A stretch of 64,000 nucleotides of DNA from Candidatus Mediterraneibacter faecavium. Its GTDB lineage: Bacteria; Bacillota; Clostridia; Lachnospirales; Lachnospiraceae. The stretch is taken from positions 1 through 64,000 of the forward strand of contig DWVY01000051.1 of NCBI GenBank assembly GCA_019119995.1, in the 5' to 3' direction. Below the pieces are notes generated by a model, which saw nothing but the letters and a program-made list of their open reading frames with translations, was not told the DNA's origin and searched no databases. The number at the start of each line of letters is the position of its first letter. Position 1 is the first letter of the stretch. The position numbers were made by a program, and so were the translations under genes. Below, piece by piece: positions 18,179 to 26,290 of this stretch.

Positions 18179-18370
18179 CTACATCATCGGACTGTCCGGT
18201 ATGATGATCGCAGCTATGATATACCCCAGTATCCCGCTGCCCGACAATCCAAACAGTACAAACAACAGCCGGATCAGCGTAGGATCGATATTAAAATACT
18301 CCGCAATTCCTCCGCACACTCCACACAACATCCTGCTTTCTCTTGAACGATACAATCTTTTTCCCTGCAT
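18179..18370 (-). CDS. PspC-domain membrane protein
   Basis: A 63-residue protein: a basic start (MQGKRLYRSRESRMLCGVCGGIAEYFNIDPTLIRL) followed by one membrane hairpin region, LLFVLFGLSGSGILGYIIAAIIIP. This is the stand-alone PspC domain, associated with phage-shock and envelope-stress sensing. The ATG at 18370 is chosen; the ORF-track start is a GTG five codons earlier with no good ribosome site. It ends the cluster with DUF4097 and DUF1700 genes, an arrangement common in Firmicutes and thought to monitor the membrane. Confidence 0.88.
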   Translation of the reverse strand: MQGKRLYRSRESRMLCGVCGGIAEYFNIDPTLIRLLFVLFGLSGSGILGYIIAAIIIPDSPMM

Positions 18371-18427
18371 GGTCTGAATCCTCACTTTCTCTGATTTAAT
18401 CGCATCTTCTATTTTTCACGATCGGCT

Positions 18428-19348
18428 TTATTCAAATATGATCTCCATCCTGCCTATCCTGCACTCCGCATCTATCATGCAGCTGCTGCCGTTATCTATC
18501 TTCATCTGATTACGAAGGCCGCTGTAAGCTTCATCACCCACGATAAGTTCTCCCGCTGAGCAGGACAGTTCATAATTATAAGTTTCCATCTCTCCCGGCA
18601 GGGTAAAGAGAACTTCCCCGACATCGCAGTTAAGATCTGCGTTTTGCACTACTTCACCCTGTAGTGTGACCTGTCCGGCTCCGCAGTCCGCCTCAAGCAC
18701 ATCTGCATAGAAACCTTCCGCAATGATCTGGCCAGCTCCCACGTCAAGAGAGATCTCTTCCGCCGAAATGCCTTCCATCTCAAGCATTCCCGCTCCTACG
18801 TCAGCAGAAAAGCATTTATAATGTGTCCCACGCGGGATACTGATATACAGCATTTCTGCAGCGGCAGTATTCCACTTCAGGCCGCGATGTCCGTCCGTCT
18901 CCAGTTCCAGCTCTCCTCCATCCTGAGAAACTGCGATGTCTCCCCGGATCTCAGGGCTGAGCTGTGATGTATCCACAATGACCGCGTCACTATCGGAAGG
19001 TGATACGATCACACTCAGATAGGACAGATCCAGTGATATTTCAGTAATCCCGTCATAGGCCGTGATCATATTTCCGTCCGGTTCCCCCGGAACATATCCG
19101 TCGTCAGGATCTCCGCTGTCCGCTATAATATCCGGGATCTCTTCCAATCCATCCCGAACATTCTGAGCGCTTTCTTCTGTCTCCACGATCCTGCCGAACC
19201 GCTGCAGCCACTCATGCACCGGTCCCGATTCATCCGTATTACTCAGCATTCTAAGCCCGCCCAGCGCGACACCTGCCACCGTCATCACAATACCCACTGC
19301 CGCCATGACCGCGCATACGATCCAGAACACTTTCCATCCTGATTTCAT
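18428..19348 (-). CDS. DUF4097-type beta-helix membrane-anchored protein
   Basis: A 306-residue protein with one N-terminal membrane segment (VFWIVCAVMAAVGIVMTVAGVAL) and a long extracytoplasmic part made of short beta-strand repeats, such as YADVLEADCGAGQVTLQGEVVQNADLNCDVGEV, typical of DUF4097 (LiaG-like adhesin fold). The repeats place acidic and glycine residues at regular intervals. The function is unknown; related proteins sit with PadR and DUF1700 genes in putative envelope-stress operons, as here. It starts three bases after the DUF1700 stop codon. Confidence 0.85.
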   Translation of the reverse strand: MKSGWKVFWIVCAVMAAVGIVMTVAGVALGGLRMLSNTDESGPVHEWLQRFGRIVETEESAQNVRDGLEEIPDIIADSGDPDDGYVPGEPDGNMITAYDGITEISLDLSYLSVIVSPSDSDAVIVDTSQLSPEIRGDIAVSQDGGELELETDGHRGLKWNTAAAEMLYISIPRGTHYKCFSADVGAGMLEMEGISAEEISLDVGAGQIIAEGFYADVLEADCGAGQVTLQGEVVQNADLNCDVGEVLFTLPGEMETYNYELSCSAGELIVGDEAYSGLRNQMKIDNGSSCMIDAECRIGRMEIIFE

Positions 19349-19351
19349 CCC

Positions 19352-20080
19352 TTACACCGCCTTTCCGTAAAACGGTCTTCTGCACAGGTTTACAAATCCC
19401 CTGAGCATTGCCGGATACACTATGATACAGAGCTTCACTGTCCCGACTGTAGCGGCCATTCCGAGCACAAACAGAAGGATCCCGATCCCTGCTGCCACAA
19501 GCGCCGCCGACGGGACTGCAGCCACAGCAACGAGCCCGACAATGACCGTACAGCCTCCCGCGATCATGATCGATACCGCCGTGATCACAAGAGCTGCAAA
19601 GAAACATACCACAGCCGCTGCGATACCGAAAACTGCAAGGGCGATCCCCAGCGTCACCGGCCACAGGACGACCGCGATCGCGATGATCAGGATGATCTCC
19701 AGCGTATTGCTGGTCCACGGTCTGCTTTTGCCTGCACCGCCGTCCGCACTTCCTGCGCCGTTCCCCGATCTGTCCCGTCCGGATCCTGCTCCGGGACCTG
19801 CCTGACCGCCGATGTTTCCGTCAGCAGAGCGCTGTCCGTATTTCTCCATATAGTCCTTGCGTTCATAATCCGCTTCGTTAAATTGTGTCCCGTAATAGTC
19901 CGCCTTGATCGACTCGGCCACTTTCTCCGGGCTTCCCAGCTCCCGGATCACATCCGCCTCGTTCGCCTCGCCGGCATCCGCGAAATAATCTGCATAATAC
20001 TGAACCGCCGCCTGCCGCTCTTCTTCCGGCATATCGGCGAGCAGCCGTTCAAGTTCAGCCATAAATCCCATACGGTTCAT
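19352..20080 (-). CDS. DUF1700 (HAAS domain) membrane protein
   Basis: A 242-residue protein. The first 65 residues form the HAAS signalling domain (ELERLLADMPEEERQAAVQYYADYF... ELGSPEKVAESIKADY). A glycine/serine linker (about 88-115) follows, then four hydrophobic segments. HAAS-domain proteins are always seen beside PadR regulators and are thought to be their membrane-bound signalling partners. Its start overlaps the padR stop by four bases (ATGA), so the two are co-translated. The molecular function is not established. Confidence 0.87.
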   Translation of the reverse strand: MNRMGFMAELERLLADMPEEERQAAVQYYADYFADAGEANEADVIRELGSPEKVAESIKADYYGTQFNEADYERKDYMEKYGQRSADGNIGGQAGPGAGSGRDRSGNGAGSADGGAGKSRPWTSNTLEIILIIAIAVVLWPVTLGIALAVFGIAAAVVCFFAALVITAVSIMIAGGCTVIVGLVAVAAVPSAALVAAGIGILLFVLGMAATVGTVKLCIIVYPAMLRGFVNLCRRPFYGKAV

Positions 20081-20400
20081 GCAGTCACACCTCCCTCAAA
20101 TATCTCGTTGATCTTCTGGATATAAGTCTTCCACTCTGACTTATACAGCCGAAGCTGCGCCATCCCTCTGGATGTCACCTTGTAATATCTCCTGTTTCTG
20201 CCGTCAAACTGCCTGTCATACACTTCCAGACACTCATCTTTCTGCAGGCGCCGCAGAACCGGATACAATGTCGATTCCGACACGTCTATGACTCTGCGCA
20301 CATCCTGAGTGATCTTATAGCCGTATGTCCCCTCGTCCTCCCGGGAGACAACGGCAAGTACGATCGCGTCCAGAAGCGCCGCACCTGTATTAAATACCAT
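20077..20400 (-). CDS. PadR-family transcriptional regulator
   Basis: A 107-residue winged-helix protein of the short PadR-s2 type: GTYGYKITQDVRRVIDVSESTLYPVLRRLQKDECLEVYDRQFDGRNRRYYKVTSRGMAQL contains the recognition helix and wing. It probably represses its own operon (padR-DUF1700-DUF4097-pspC) until an envelope signal arrives. The AT-rich upstream region (20460-20520) holds near-palindromic stretches of TATATTATATTTTGTATAATATT, a plausible operator. Confidence 0.9.
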   Translation of the reverse strand: MVFNTGAALLDAIVLAVVSREDEGTYGYKITQDVRRVIDVSESTLYPVLRRLQKDECLEVYDRQFDGRNRRYYKVTSRGMAQLRLYKSEWKTYIQKINEIFEGGVTA

Positions 20401-20560
20401 GCAACCACCCTTCCTGGAACCGGGCTGATCTTTCCATCACGCCTCTGTTCTTTTCTTGACCCCATAATACTATGTCGTTTTCTATATTATATTTTGTATA
20501 ATATTAGTTGTCAATATAATATTGCTTAAGTTATATAGAATGATTTCTAAAGATTCCCTA

Positions 20561-20627
20561 AAGAATACGGCGGATAGCTGCGGGCATATGTTCCATCCAT
20601 ATGCCCGCAGCTATCCGCCGTATTCTT
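20561..20627. repeat. Perfect 30-bp inverted repeat downstream of dapL
   Basis: The 30-base arm AAGAATACGGCGGATAGCTG... is repeated exactly, inverted, after a 7-base loop (20591-20597). It lies 34 bases after the dapL stop and upstream of padR. On the minus strand no clear U-run follows, so it is an unusually long terminator, an mRNA stabiliser or a remnant of a palindromic element. Confidence 0.9.
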
Positions 20628-20660
20628 ATACAAAACAGTTTTCCAGATTTTAACTTATGA

Positions 20661-21863
20661 CTAGAACAGCTTATCAAACCGCTCCATTGCTTCTCTTGTC
20701 TTCTCATGGGTTCCGAATGACGTCAGACGGAAATGATTCTTTCCGTTCACGCCGAACCCTGCCCCCGGCGTTCCGACTACCTGGATATTTTCAAGCAGAT
20801 GATCAAAGAGTTCCCATGACTCCATTCCGTTCGGGCACTTGAACCAGATATAAGGCGAGTTTACTCCGCCGGTGAACGGAATATTCTTCTTGCGGAGCGT
20901 CTCCGCGATCACGCGGGCATTTTCCATATAGTAAGAAATATTTTCCATACACTCGTTCATGCCCTGCTCTGTAAATACCTGCGCAGCCGCATACTGGATG
21001 ATATACGGTGTGCCGTTGAATTTCGTGGACTGTCTTCTGTTCCACATATCATGCAGGCTCAGTTCTTTTCCGTCCGAAGTGCCAAATACCAGTTCTTTCG
21101 GCACAACCGTATAGGAGAAACGTGTTCCCGTAAATCCGGCTGTCTTAGACAGTGAGCAGAACTCGATCGCACACTTTTTCGCCCCTTCCACCGCATAAAT
21201 GCTGCGCGGCAGTTCCGGCTCGGATACGAATGCTTCATAAGCAGAGTCAAAAAGGATCACAGCTTTATTTGCAAGCGCATAGTCCACCCACGCTTTTAAC
21301 TGCTCTTTGTTATAACATGCTCCGGTCGGATTGTTCGGAGAACACAGGTAAATGATATCCGCTTTTACACTGTCATCCGGCATCGGAAGGAAATTATTCT
21401 CCTCCGTTCCGTTCATATAGACGATCTGCTTTCCGTCCATTGTGTTTGTATCCACATAGACCGGATAGACCGGATCCGGCACAAGGATCACATTGTCCTT
21501 TGCAAAAAGCTCTGTAATATTTCCTGTATCGCTCTTCGCGCCATCAGAGATAAACACATCATCCGCGTCAACTTCCACGCCATTTCTTGCATAATAGTCT
21601 GCAACGGCCCTGCGCACGAATTCATATCCCTGCTCCGGTCCGTATCCTTTAAATGTCTCAGACACAGCCTGCTCGTCCACCGCTTTGTGAAGTGCATCGA
21701 TTGCGCTCTTAGTGAGCGGACGGGTCACGTCTCCGATCCCAAGGCGGATGATATTTTCCGCTTTGTCGGGATGATTTTCCTCGTATACCTTTACTCTGCG
21801 CGCGATCTCCGCGAAAAGATAGCTGTCCTGTACGTTCAGATAATTTTCATTTAATTTTGGCAT
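20661..21863 (-). CDS. dapL: LL-diaminopimelate aminotransferase
   Basis: A 400-residue fold-type I aminotransferase. It makes LL-diaminopimelate directly from tetrahydrodipicolinate, bypassing the acyl routes of lysine and peptidoglycan synthesis. DapL hallmarks are present: NENYLNVQDSYLFAEIARRV at the start, RLGIGDVTRPL, SPNNPTGACY and the PLP lysine in FCSLSKTAGFTGTRFSYTVVP. The start at 21863 follows GGAAAGGAAG; the longer ORF-track start runs into a structured leader. It is a single gene with a hairpin leader upstream and a 30-bp palindrome downstream. Confidence 0.94.
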   Translation of the reverse strand: MPKLNENYLNVQDSYLFAEIARRVKVYEENHPDKAENIIRLGIGDVTRPLTKSAIDALHKAVDEQAVSETFKGYGPEQGYEFVRRAVADYYARNGVEVDADDVFISDGAKSDTGNITELFAKDNVILVPDPVYPVYVDTNTMDGKQIVYMNGTEENNFLPMPDDSVKADIIYLCSPNNPTGACYNKEQLKAWVDYALANKAVILFDSAYEAFVSEPELPRSIYAVEGAKKCAIEFCSLSKTAGFTGTRFSYTVVPKELVFGTSDGKELSLHDMWNRRQSTKFNGTPYIIQYAAAQVFTEQGMNECMENISYYMENARVIAETLRKKNIPFTGGVNSPYIWFKCPNGMESWELFDHLLENIQVVGTPGAGFGVNGKNHFRLTSFGTHEKTREAMERFDKLF

Positions 21864-21892
21864 CTTGATCTTCCTTTCCATCTTTACATCAG

Positions 21893-21955
21893 AAAAAAGC
21901 GGGATGGTTCCGGCATGCCGCCCCATTGCGGCAGGACGGGACTCAGGAGCCCGCT
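21893..21955 (-). promoter_or_regulatory. Structured leader or terminator between xpt and dapL
   Basis: On the minus strand AGCGGG and CCCGCT close a 63-base structure that contains a second hairpin (TGCCGC/GCGGCA) and is followed by TTTTTT, then the dapL ribosome site about 20 bases later. A possible -10 box (TAATAT) lies just upstream of it. It may end the yesL-xpt transcript, attenuate dapL, or do both. It does not match a lysine riboswitch by eye. Confidence 0.55.
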
Positions 21956-22013
21956 CTTATGATCTGCATCACTATATTAGCAGAAAACACCTGCTTTGAA
22001 AAGTGTTCTTTCC

Positions 22014-22601
22014 CTATTTTGGCTGCTCCCGGAACTGGATCTCCCCGGTTTCTGCGTTCATTCCGTCCACGATCGCCAGCGACTCGAGCTGATAACCAAG
22101 GTTGCGGATGATACGGCCGCCGGACTGGAATCCTTTTTCGATCGCGATCCCGATCCCTTCCACTGTTGCCCCGGAAGACTGGACGATCTGGATCAGCCCC
22201 TGAAGAGCGCACCCGTTTGCCAGAAAGTCATCGATGATCAGCACGTGGTCTTCAGGCGACAGGAATTTCTGCGCCACGATCACATGATTGATGCATTTAT
22301 GCGTAAAAGATTCAACCTCTGCGACGTACATATCGCCGTCCAGGTTGATACTCTGTGATTTCTTCGCAAATACGACAGGCACATCAAAATGCCGGGCGGC
22401 AATACATGCGATCCCGATCCCCGAAGCCTCGATCGTCAGGATCTTGTTGATCGGCTTGTCCGCAAATCTGCGCTTGAACTCAGCCCCCATCTGATCCAGC
22501 AGTTTGATATCCATCTGATGGTTCAGGAAGCTGTCCACCTTCAGTACGTTTCCTTCTTTTACTACACCGTCTTTTACGATTCGTTCCTCCAGAAAATTCA
22601 T
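22014..22601 (-). CDS. xpt: Xanthine phosphoribosyltransferase
   Basis: A 195-residue type I phosphoribosyltransferase. It converts xanthine and PRPP to XMP in purine salvage. The PRPP loop is [17 protein letters not shown], and the protein opens with the Xpt-type [31 protein letters not shown]. It is downstream of yesL with three bases between stop and start, so the two are co-transcribed. In many Firmicutes xpt is controlled by a purine riboswitch; none is visible ahead of this pair. Confidence 0.95.
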   Translation of the reverse strand: MNFLEERIVKDGVVKEGNVLKVDSFLNHQMDIKLLDQMGAEFKRRFADKPINKILTIEASGIGIACIAARHFDVPVVFAKKSQSINLDGDMYVAEVESFTHKCINHVIVAQKFLSPEDHVLIIDDFLANGCALQGLIQIVQSSGATVEGIGIAIEKGFQSGGRIIRNLGYQLESLAIVDGMNAETGEIQFREQPK

Positions 22602-22604
22602 CTC

Positions 22605-23267
22605 TTACTCCTTCTCCTCTGTACTGTTATTATCTGTACTGTTCCCACTGTCTTCAAATATAAGGAATACCCTCCGCAATATGTAGGAATTGATCCATGC
22701 GATCAGCGATCCTCCGATCAGGAACCAGAGCGGGATCGCAAACATCAGCGTCGCCGTATTCCACAGCGATGCGATCACCGCGGCCACTGCCACCGCGACC
22801 ATCAGGATCGTATACGGGAGCCTTCCGACCGTAAGGATCAGCGCATTGCGGAGCGTAGCGCGCGTCGTATTCTCGTAGCGCGCTGTCAGCGGGAACACAT
22901 AGATCATGACCGACAAAAGGATAAATCCCACCAGAAGGAATATAGCCCTCATCACAAATCCCGCCGTTCCGGGCAGCGCCCCTGCCACTCTGTAATCGAT
23001 CCAGCAGACGATCCCCAGCAGGAGCAAGATGAGCCATATGACCGTACTCTGCTTAAAATTGGACTTGAACGCCTTGAAAAATCCTCTGAAAATGTATCCC
23101 TCTTCGTTTCTTACCATTTTCAGCATGATCGTGTACAGCGCTGTCGTAGATGCGCCGATCGTTATGATCGGGATGCAGCAGATCAGCCACAGGACATTGA
23201 GGCAGACCATATCGCATATCTTATTCAGCGCTCTCACGATCACATTGTCCGTAATATTAAATCTCAT
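22605..23267 (-). CDS. YesL-family membrane protein (DUF624)
   Basis: A 220-residue protein with five or six hydrophobic segments, beginning NVLWLICCIPIITIGASTTALYTIMLKMVRNEEGYIFRGFFKAFKSNFKQST. This is the DUF624/YesL hallmark, including the conserved G-FF-AFK-NF--ST stretch. YesL proteins usually sit in sugar-ABC-transporter loci but their role is not known. The C-terminus ends in an acidic, asparagine/serine-rich tail. Here it is paired with xpt instead of a sugar locus. Confidence 0.85.
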   Translation of the reverse strand: MRFNITDNVIVRALNKICDMVCLNVLWLICCIPIITIGASTTALYTIMLKMVRNEEGYIFRGFFKAFKSNFKQSTVIWLILLLLGIVCWIDYRVAGALPGTAGFVMRAIFLLVGFILLSVMIYVFPLTARYENTTRATLRNALILTVGRLPYTILMVAVAVAAVIASLWNTATLMFAIPLWFLIGGSLIAWINSYILRRVFLIFEDSGNSTDNNSTEEKE

Positions 23268-23301
23268 AACTATCTCCTGTCTTTCCTGATTGATTTCTTA
23301 C

Positions 23302-23330
23302 AGTATAGCACAGCAAAAAAAATGATACAA
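23302..23330 (-). promoter_or_regulatory. Promoter of yesL-xpt
   Basis: TTGTAT, 17 bases, TATACT on the minus strand. The predicted leader is under 35 bases, too short for a purine riboswitch. Confidence 0.65.
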
Positions 23331-23349
23331 TCTGAAGATGCAGCACTTC

Positions 23350-23365
23350 GACGATCCGGATCGTC
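23350..23365. promoter_or_regulatory. Palindrome between divergent yesL and cdaR-like promoters
   Basis: GACGATCCGGATCGTC is a perfect 16-base palindrome midway between two back-to-back promoters. It is a candidate operator for the adjacent CdaR-like regulator; no binding data are implied. Confidence 0.45.
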
Positions 23366-23382
23366 TCTGATATCCCTGTCCC

Positions 23383-23411
23383 TTGCTATCTCTGCCTTAC
23401 TGACCTATAAT
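23383..23411 (+). promoter_or_regulatory. Promoter of the cdaR-like gene
   Basis: TTGCTA, 17 bases, TATAAT, followed about 30 bases later by the CGGAGG ribosome site and the ATG at 23442. Confidence 0.7.
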
Positions 23412-23441
23412 CAGGATATAAATATATGAACGGAGGACGAC

Positions 23442-24611
23442 ATGCTCGAAGTATCTCTCGCCGAAAAACTGATCGAACAGATCACCAGATATACGGATTA
23501 CAATGTAAATATCATGAACGGAGACGGGATCATCATTGCCAGCCGGGATCCGGACCGCATCAGCGCCTATCACGAACCCGCCTGGCGGATCCTGCACGGG
23601 AAAGAGGACATCATCACTGTAGATTCTGACAGCGACTATCCGGGCGTCAGCCGCGGGATCAATATGGCGATCGAAATAGACGGCAGGCGTGCGGGAGTCG
23701 TCGGAGTTACCGGTGACCCTGACGAGATCCGTCCCATAGCACTCATCATCAAAATGTCTATTGAGACGATGATCCGATACGAGGATCAGAAAATGCGCAT
23801 GCTGCGCCGCCGGACAAAAGAAGAATGTCTGTTGGAGATGATCCTCACAGATGAAGCTCCGGATCCCGGCAGACTGCGCGGACTTATGAAAGAGCTCGGC
23901 TATCGCACAGATGTTCCGCGGACAGCTGTCCTCTGCCGGACCGTCAAGTCCGGCAGACAGGCTGTGCTCTCTCTTATGAAAAGCAGTCCCCTGTACCGGA
24001 AAGACGACATCCTGCTGCTCCCCGGGGAAGAATATATCCTGCTCTTCAAATCCGGCATATCCGCCCCGTCCCCCGGGCAGCATACAGCTATTTTGAAAGA
24101 GCATCAGCTCCTGGCCGGAGAATACCTGCAGTGGATCAGCGATCATCTTTCTCCCAGGGATATGGTCTGTTCCTTTTATGCGGGCACTCTCCAGAACACC
24201 CCTCTTCAGTATCACGCCGCCTATATGCACTGCAAATGGCTGGAAAAGCACACGGACGGTCCGGGGCGCATCGTCTCGTTCTATGACCATATCGGTGAAT
24301 ACACCGCTCAATGCATCCCTTTCCGGGAACTGCAGCAGATCTACAGTGTATACGGAGATGCCATGCCGGAAGAACTCCGCGCCCGCTGTCTGGAGATCGC
24401 GGGCAGCCTGATCGACAGCGATTTCAATATAGCTGCCGCTGCCAGGAAGACTTACATGCATAAGAATACGTTCACCTATCAATATAACAAACTGTGCGGA
24501 CAGCTCGGGATCGATCCGCGGTCGTCTTCTCTGGATAAATGGTTTATGACATTCCTTTATTACTATCTAAAGCGTGCCGCAGCCCCAGAGTCCAGGGAGC
24601 AGCATAAGTGA
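23442..24611 (+). CDS. CdaR-like sugar-diacid/glycerate regulator
   Basis: A 389-residue regulator with an N-terminal diacid-recognition domain (about 5-135: AEKLIEQITRYTDYNVNIMNGDGIIIASRDPDRI ... GRRAGVVGVTGDPDEIRPIALIIKMSIE), a middle spacer domain, and a C-terminal PucR-type helix-turn-helix (FNIAAAARKTYMHKNTFTYQYNKLCGQLGID). CdaR activates glucarate, galactarate and glycerate genes in E. coli. It precedes glycerate kinase on the same strand, which fits a glycerate-responsive activator. A CGGAGG site supports the start. Confidence 0.9.
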   Translation: MLEVSLAEKLIEQITRYTDYNVNIMNGDGIIIASRDPDRISAYHEPAWRILHGKEDIITVDSDSDYPGVSRGINMAIEIDGRRAGVVGVTGDPDEIRPIALIIKMSIETMIRYEDQKMRMLRRRTKEECLLEMILTDEAPDPGRLRGLMKELGYRTDVPRTAVLCRTVKSGRQAVLSLMKSSPLYRKDDILLLPGEEYILLFKSGISAPSPGQHTAILKEHQLLAGEYLQWISDHLSPRDMVCSFYAGTLQNTPLQYHAAYMHCKWLEKHTDGPGRIVSFYDHIGEYTAQCIPFRELQQIYSVYGDAMPEELRARCLEIAGSLIDSDFNIAAAARKTYMHKNTFTYQYNKLCGQLGIDPRSSSLDKWFMTFLYYYLKRAAAPESREQHK

Positions 24612-24678
24612 CCCTGTACTTTCGCGCCGGTATCTGCGGATTTGTTCCCGGGACACAAGATTTAACCTGTTTTTTGTA

Positions 24679-24691
24679 CATGCGGGGCATG
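24679..24691. promoter_or_regulatory. Palindrome upstream of glycerate kinase gene
   Basis: CATGCGGGGCATG (5-bp arms, 3-base centre) lies just upstream of a -10-like TAAAAT at 24711 that has a poor -35 box. That is the arrangement expected for an activator site, possibly CdaR. Confidence 0.4.
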
Positions 24692-24779
24692 AATTAAAAA
24701 TTTCCCTCTGCTAAAATATACGTAGGCATCATAACCGGAGCTTCTGCTCCTGACCATATTTATAAGAGGTGAGATCTAT

Positions 24780-25949
24780 ATGAAATTCTTATTTGCATCA
24801 GATTCTTTCAAAGGAACCCTTTCTTCCAGGCGGACTGCCGAGCTTCTTACACAGGCTGCCAGAGAGGTTTTCCCAGCCTGCGAGTGCAGGTCCGTAGAAG
24901 TCGCTGACGGCGGCGAGGGGACGACCGACGCGGTCCTGTCTGCTGTCAGCGGAGAAAGGGTCACTCTGCCCGTGCACGGGCCTTTGGGAGAAATAACTGA
25001 AAGTTACTACGGGATACTGGATGACAGGAAAGCCATTATGGAAATGGCATCCGCCTCGGGACTTCCTCTCGTCCCCGGCTCCCTCCGCGATCCCCGCCGG
25101 ACTTCGTCCTACGGCACCGGCGAAATGATCGCCGATGCCCTGGAAAAAGGCTGCCGCGACATCTCCATCGCGATCGGCGGCTCTGCCACGAATGACGGCG
25201 GGATGGGCTGCATGCGTGCCCTGGGCGTCAGATTTCTCGATAAAGACGGGAATGAACTGGCAGGATGCGGCCAGGATCTCATAAATGTAAAGACGATCGA
25301 TACGGTCGGCATCCACCCGCTCGTAAAAGGCGCTTCCTTTACCGTGATGTGCGACGTCACGAATCCGCTGTGCGGAAAAGACGGCGCTACATATACTTTT
25401 GGAAAGCAAAAAGGCGGGACGCCGGAAATACTGGATGAACTCGAAGAAGGGATGCAGAATTACCGGGATATCATCCGGAACCAGTTCGGGATCAACATGG
25501 ATGAAATCGCGGGCGCCGGAGCAGCCGGCGGCCTTGGCGCTGCGCTTATGGTATTTCTCAACGGGAAACTGAAATCCGGTATTGAGACCGTACTTGACCT
25601 CGTAGATTTTGACCGGAAGCTTGACGGAGTTTCTCTTGTAGTAACCGGAGAAGGTTCGACGGACTGGCAGTCTGTATTCGGGAAAGTCATGCAGGGCGTG
25701 GGCATGCGCTGCAAAACGCACGATATCCCTGCCGTCGCCATCGTAGGAAGCATGGGCAAAGGCGCAGAAGATATTTTCGGATATGGGATCGATTCGATCC
25801 TTACGACTGTAAACGGGATCATGCCGCTTGAAGAAGCGCTGGAACGTGCGGACGAGCTGTACCTCGGAGCGGCAAGGCGGATGTTCCGCATGCTGAAAGC
25901 CGGAATGGTCCTAAAACCGGAAGAAACCTATGATCGTCACCGCCTTTGA
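24780..25949 (+). CDS. garK: Glycerate kinase
   Basis: A 389-residue member of the GarK/GlxK family, which phosphorylates D-glycerate (to 2-phosphoglycerate in characterised members) and feeds it into glycolysis. Hallmarks are FASDSFKGTLSSRRTAELL at the start, VADGGEGTTDAV, AIGGSATNDGGMGCMRALG and VVTGEGSTDWQSVFGK. The last is usually GEGRIDxQT; here the arginine-isoleucine pair is Ser-Thr and the glutamine follows a tryptophan, a mild deviation. The AGAGGTGAG ribosome site supports the start. It is preceded by a CdaR-like regulator. Confidence 0.93.
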   Translation: MKFLFASDSFKGTLSSRRTAELLTQAAREVFPACECRSVEVADGGEGTTDAVLSAVSGERVTLPVHGPLGEITESYYGILDDRKAIMEMASASGLPLVPGSLRDPRRTSSYGTGEMIADALEKGCRDISIAIGGSATNDGGMGCMRALGVRFLDKDGNELAGCGQDLINVKTIDTVGIHPLVKGASFTVMCDVTNPLCGKDGATYTFGKQKGGTPEILDELEEGMQNYRDIIRNQFGINMDEIAGAGAAGGLGAALMVFLNGKLKSGIETVLDLVDFDRKLDGVSLVVTGEGSTDWQSVFGKVMQGVGMRCKTHDIPAVAIVGSMGKGAEDIFGYGIDSILTTVNGIMPLEEALERADELYLGAARRMFRMLKAGMVLKPEETYDRHRL

Positions 25950-25956
25950 CAGAAAG

Positions 25957-25991
25957 AAATGCCGGGCGTCTTTTCCGACCGCCCGGCATTT
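25957..25991. terminator. Terminator after garK
   Basis: AAATGCCGGGCG/CGCCCGGCATTT, a perfect 12-bp stem with an 11-base loop, eight bases after the garK stop. The U-run is weak on the plus strand. On the minus strand it lies just beyond tRNA-Gly, whose 3' end is followed by TTTCTTTTTTTT. Confidence 0.8.
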
Positions 25992-26011
25992 GCTGATCAT
26001 AAAAAAAAGAA

Positions 26012-26082
26012 AGCGGGTGATGAGAATCGAACTCACGTATCCAGCTTGGAAGGCTGGTGTTCTACCATTGAACTACACCCGC
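26012..26082 (-). tRNA. tRNA-Gly (anticodon TCC)
   Basis: Minus-strand cloverleaf: acceptor GCGGGTG/CACCCGC, D arm GTTCAATGGTAGAAC, anticodon arm CCAGC-CTTCCAA-GCTGG with anticodon TCC, T arm GTGAG-TTCGATT-CTCAT. Length 71 with discriminator T; no CCA is encoded. Confidence 0.96.
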
Positions 26083-26103
26083 GTCATCTCTGACACAATC
26101 GGT

Positions 26104-26132
26104 ATCTTATCATACAATCTCATAAAATGCAA
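26104..26132 (-). promoter_or_regulatory. Promoter of tRNA-Gly
   Basis: TTGCAT, 17 bases, TAAGAT on the minus strand, about 20 bases upstream of the mature tRNA 5' end. Confidence 0.65.
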
Positions 26133-26216
26133 GAACTTTTTTTAATTTTATGCGCCGATTTATGTGGCAAAGATCTAAAAAAGCTCTAAACTCCCCGGAT
26201 TTTTGCGGATCTTATG

Positions 26217-26263
26217 ACAGTTCAGCCCGCAGTGCTGTTAAGAACACCGGCGGGCTGAACTGT
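26217..26263. repeat. Dispersed palindromic element, related copy 3
   Basis: ACAGTTCAGCCCGC and its exact complement form a 14-bp stem around 19 bases, just after the stop of the flavodiiron gene (26291, minus strand). The ends (ACAGTTCAGCC/GGCTGAACTGT) are the same as those of the element at 49849, but the centre differs. It may also serve as a terminator. Confidence 0.7.
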
Positions 26264-26290
26264 CTGGACTTTATTTACTGTATTGCTTCT

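Noticed and set aside
23397-24482. 361-aa minus-strand ORF
   Set aside because: Shadow of the CdaR-like gene, which has a promoter, ribosome site and domain motifs on the plus strand.
24798-25721. 307-aa minus-strand ORF
   Set aside because: Shadow of glycerate kinase.
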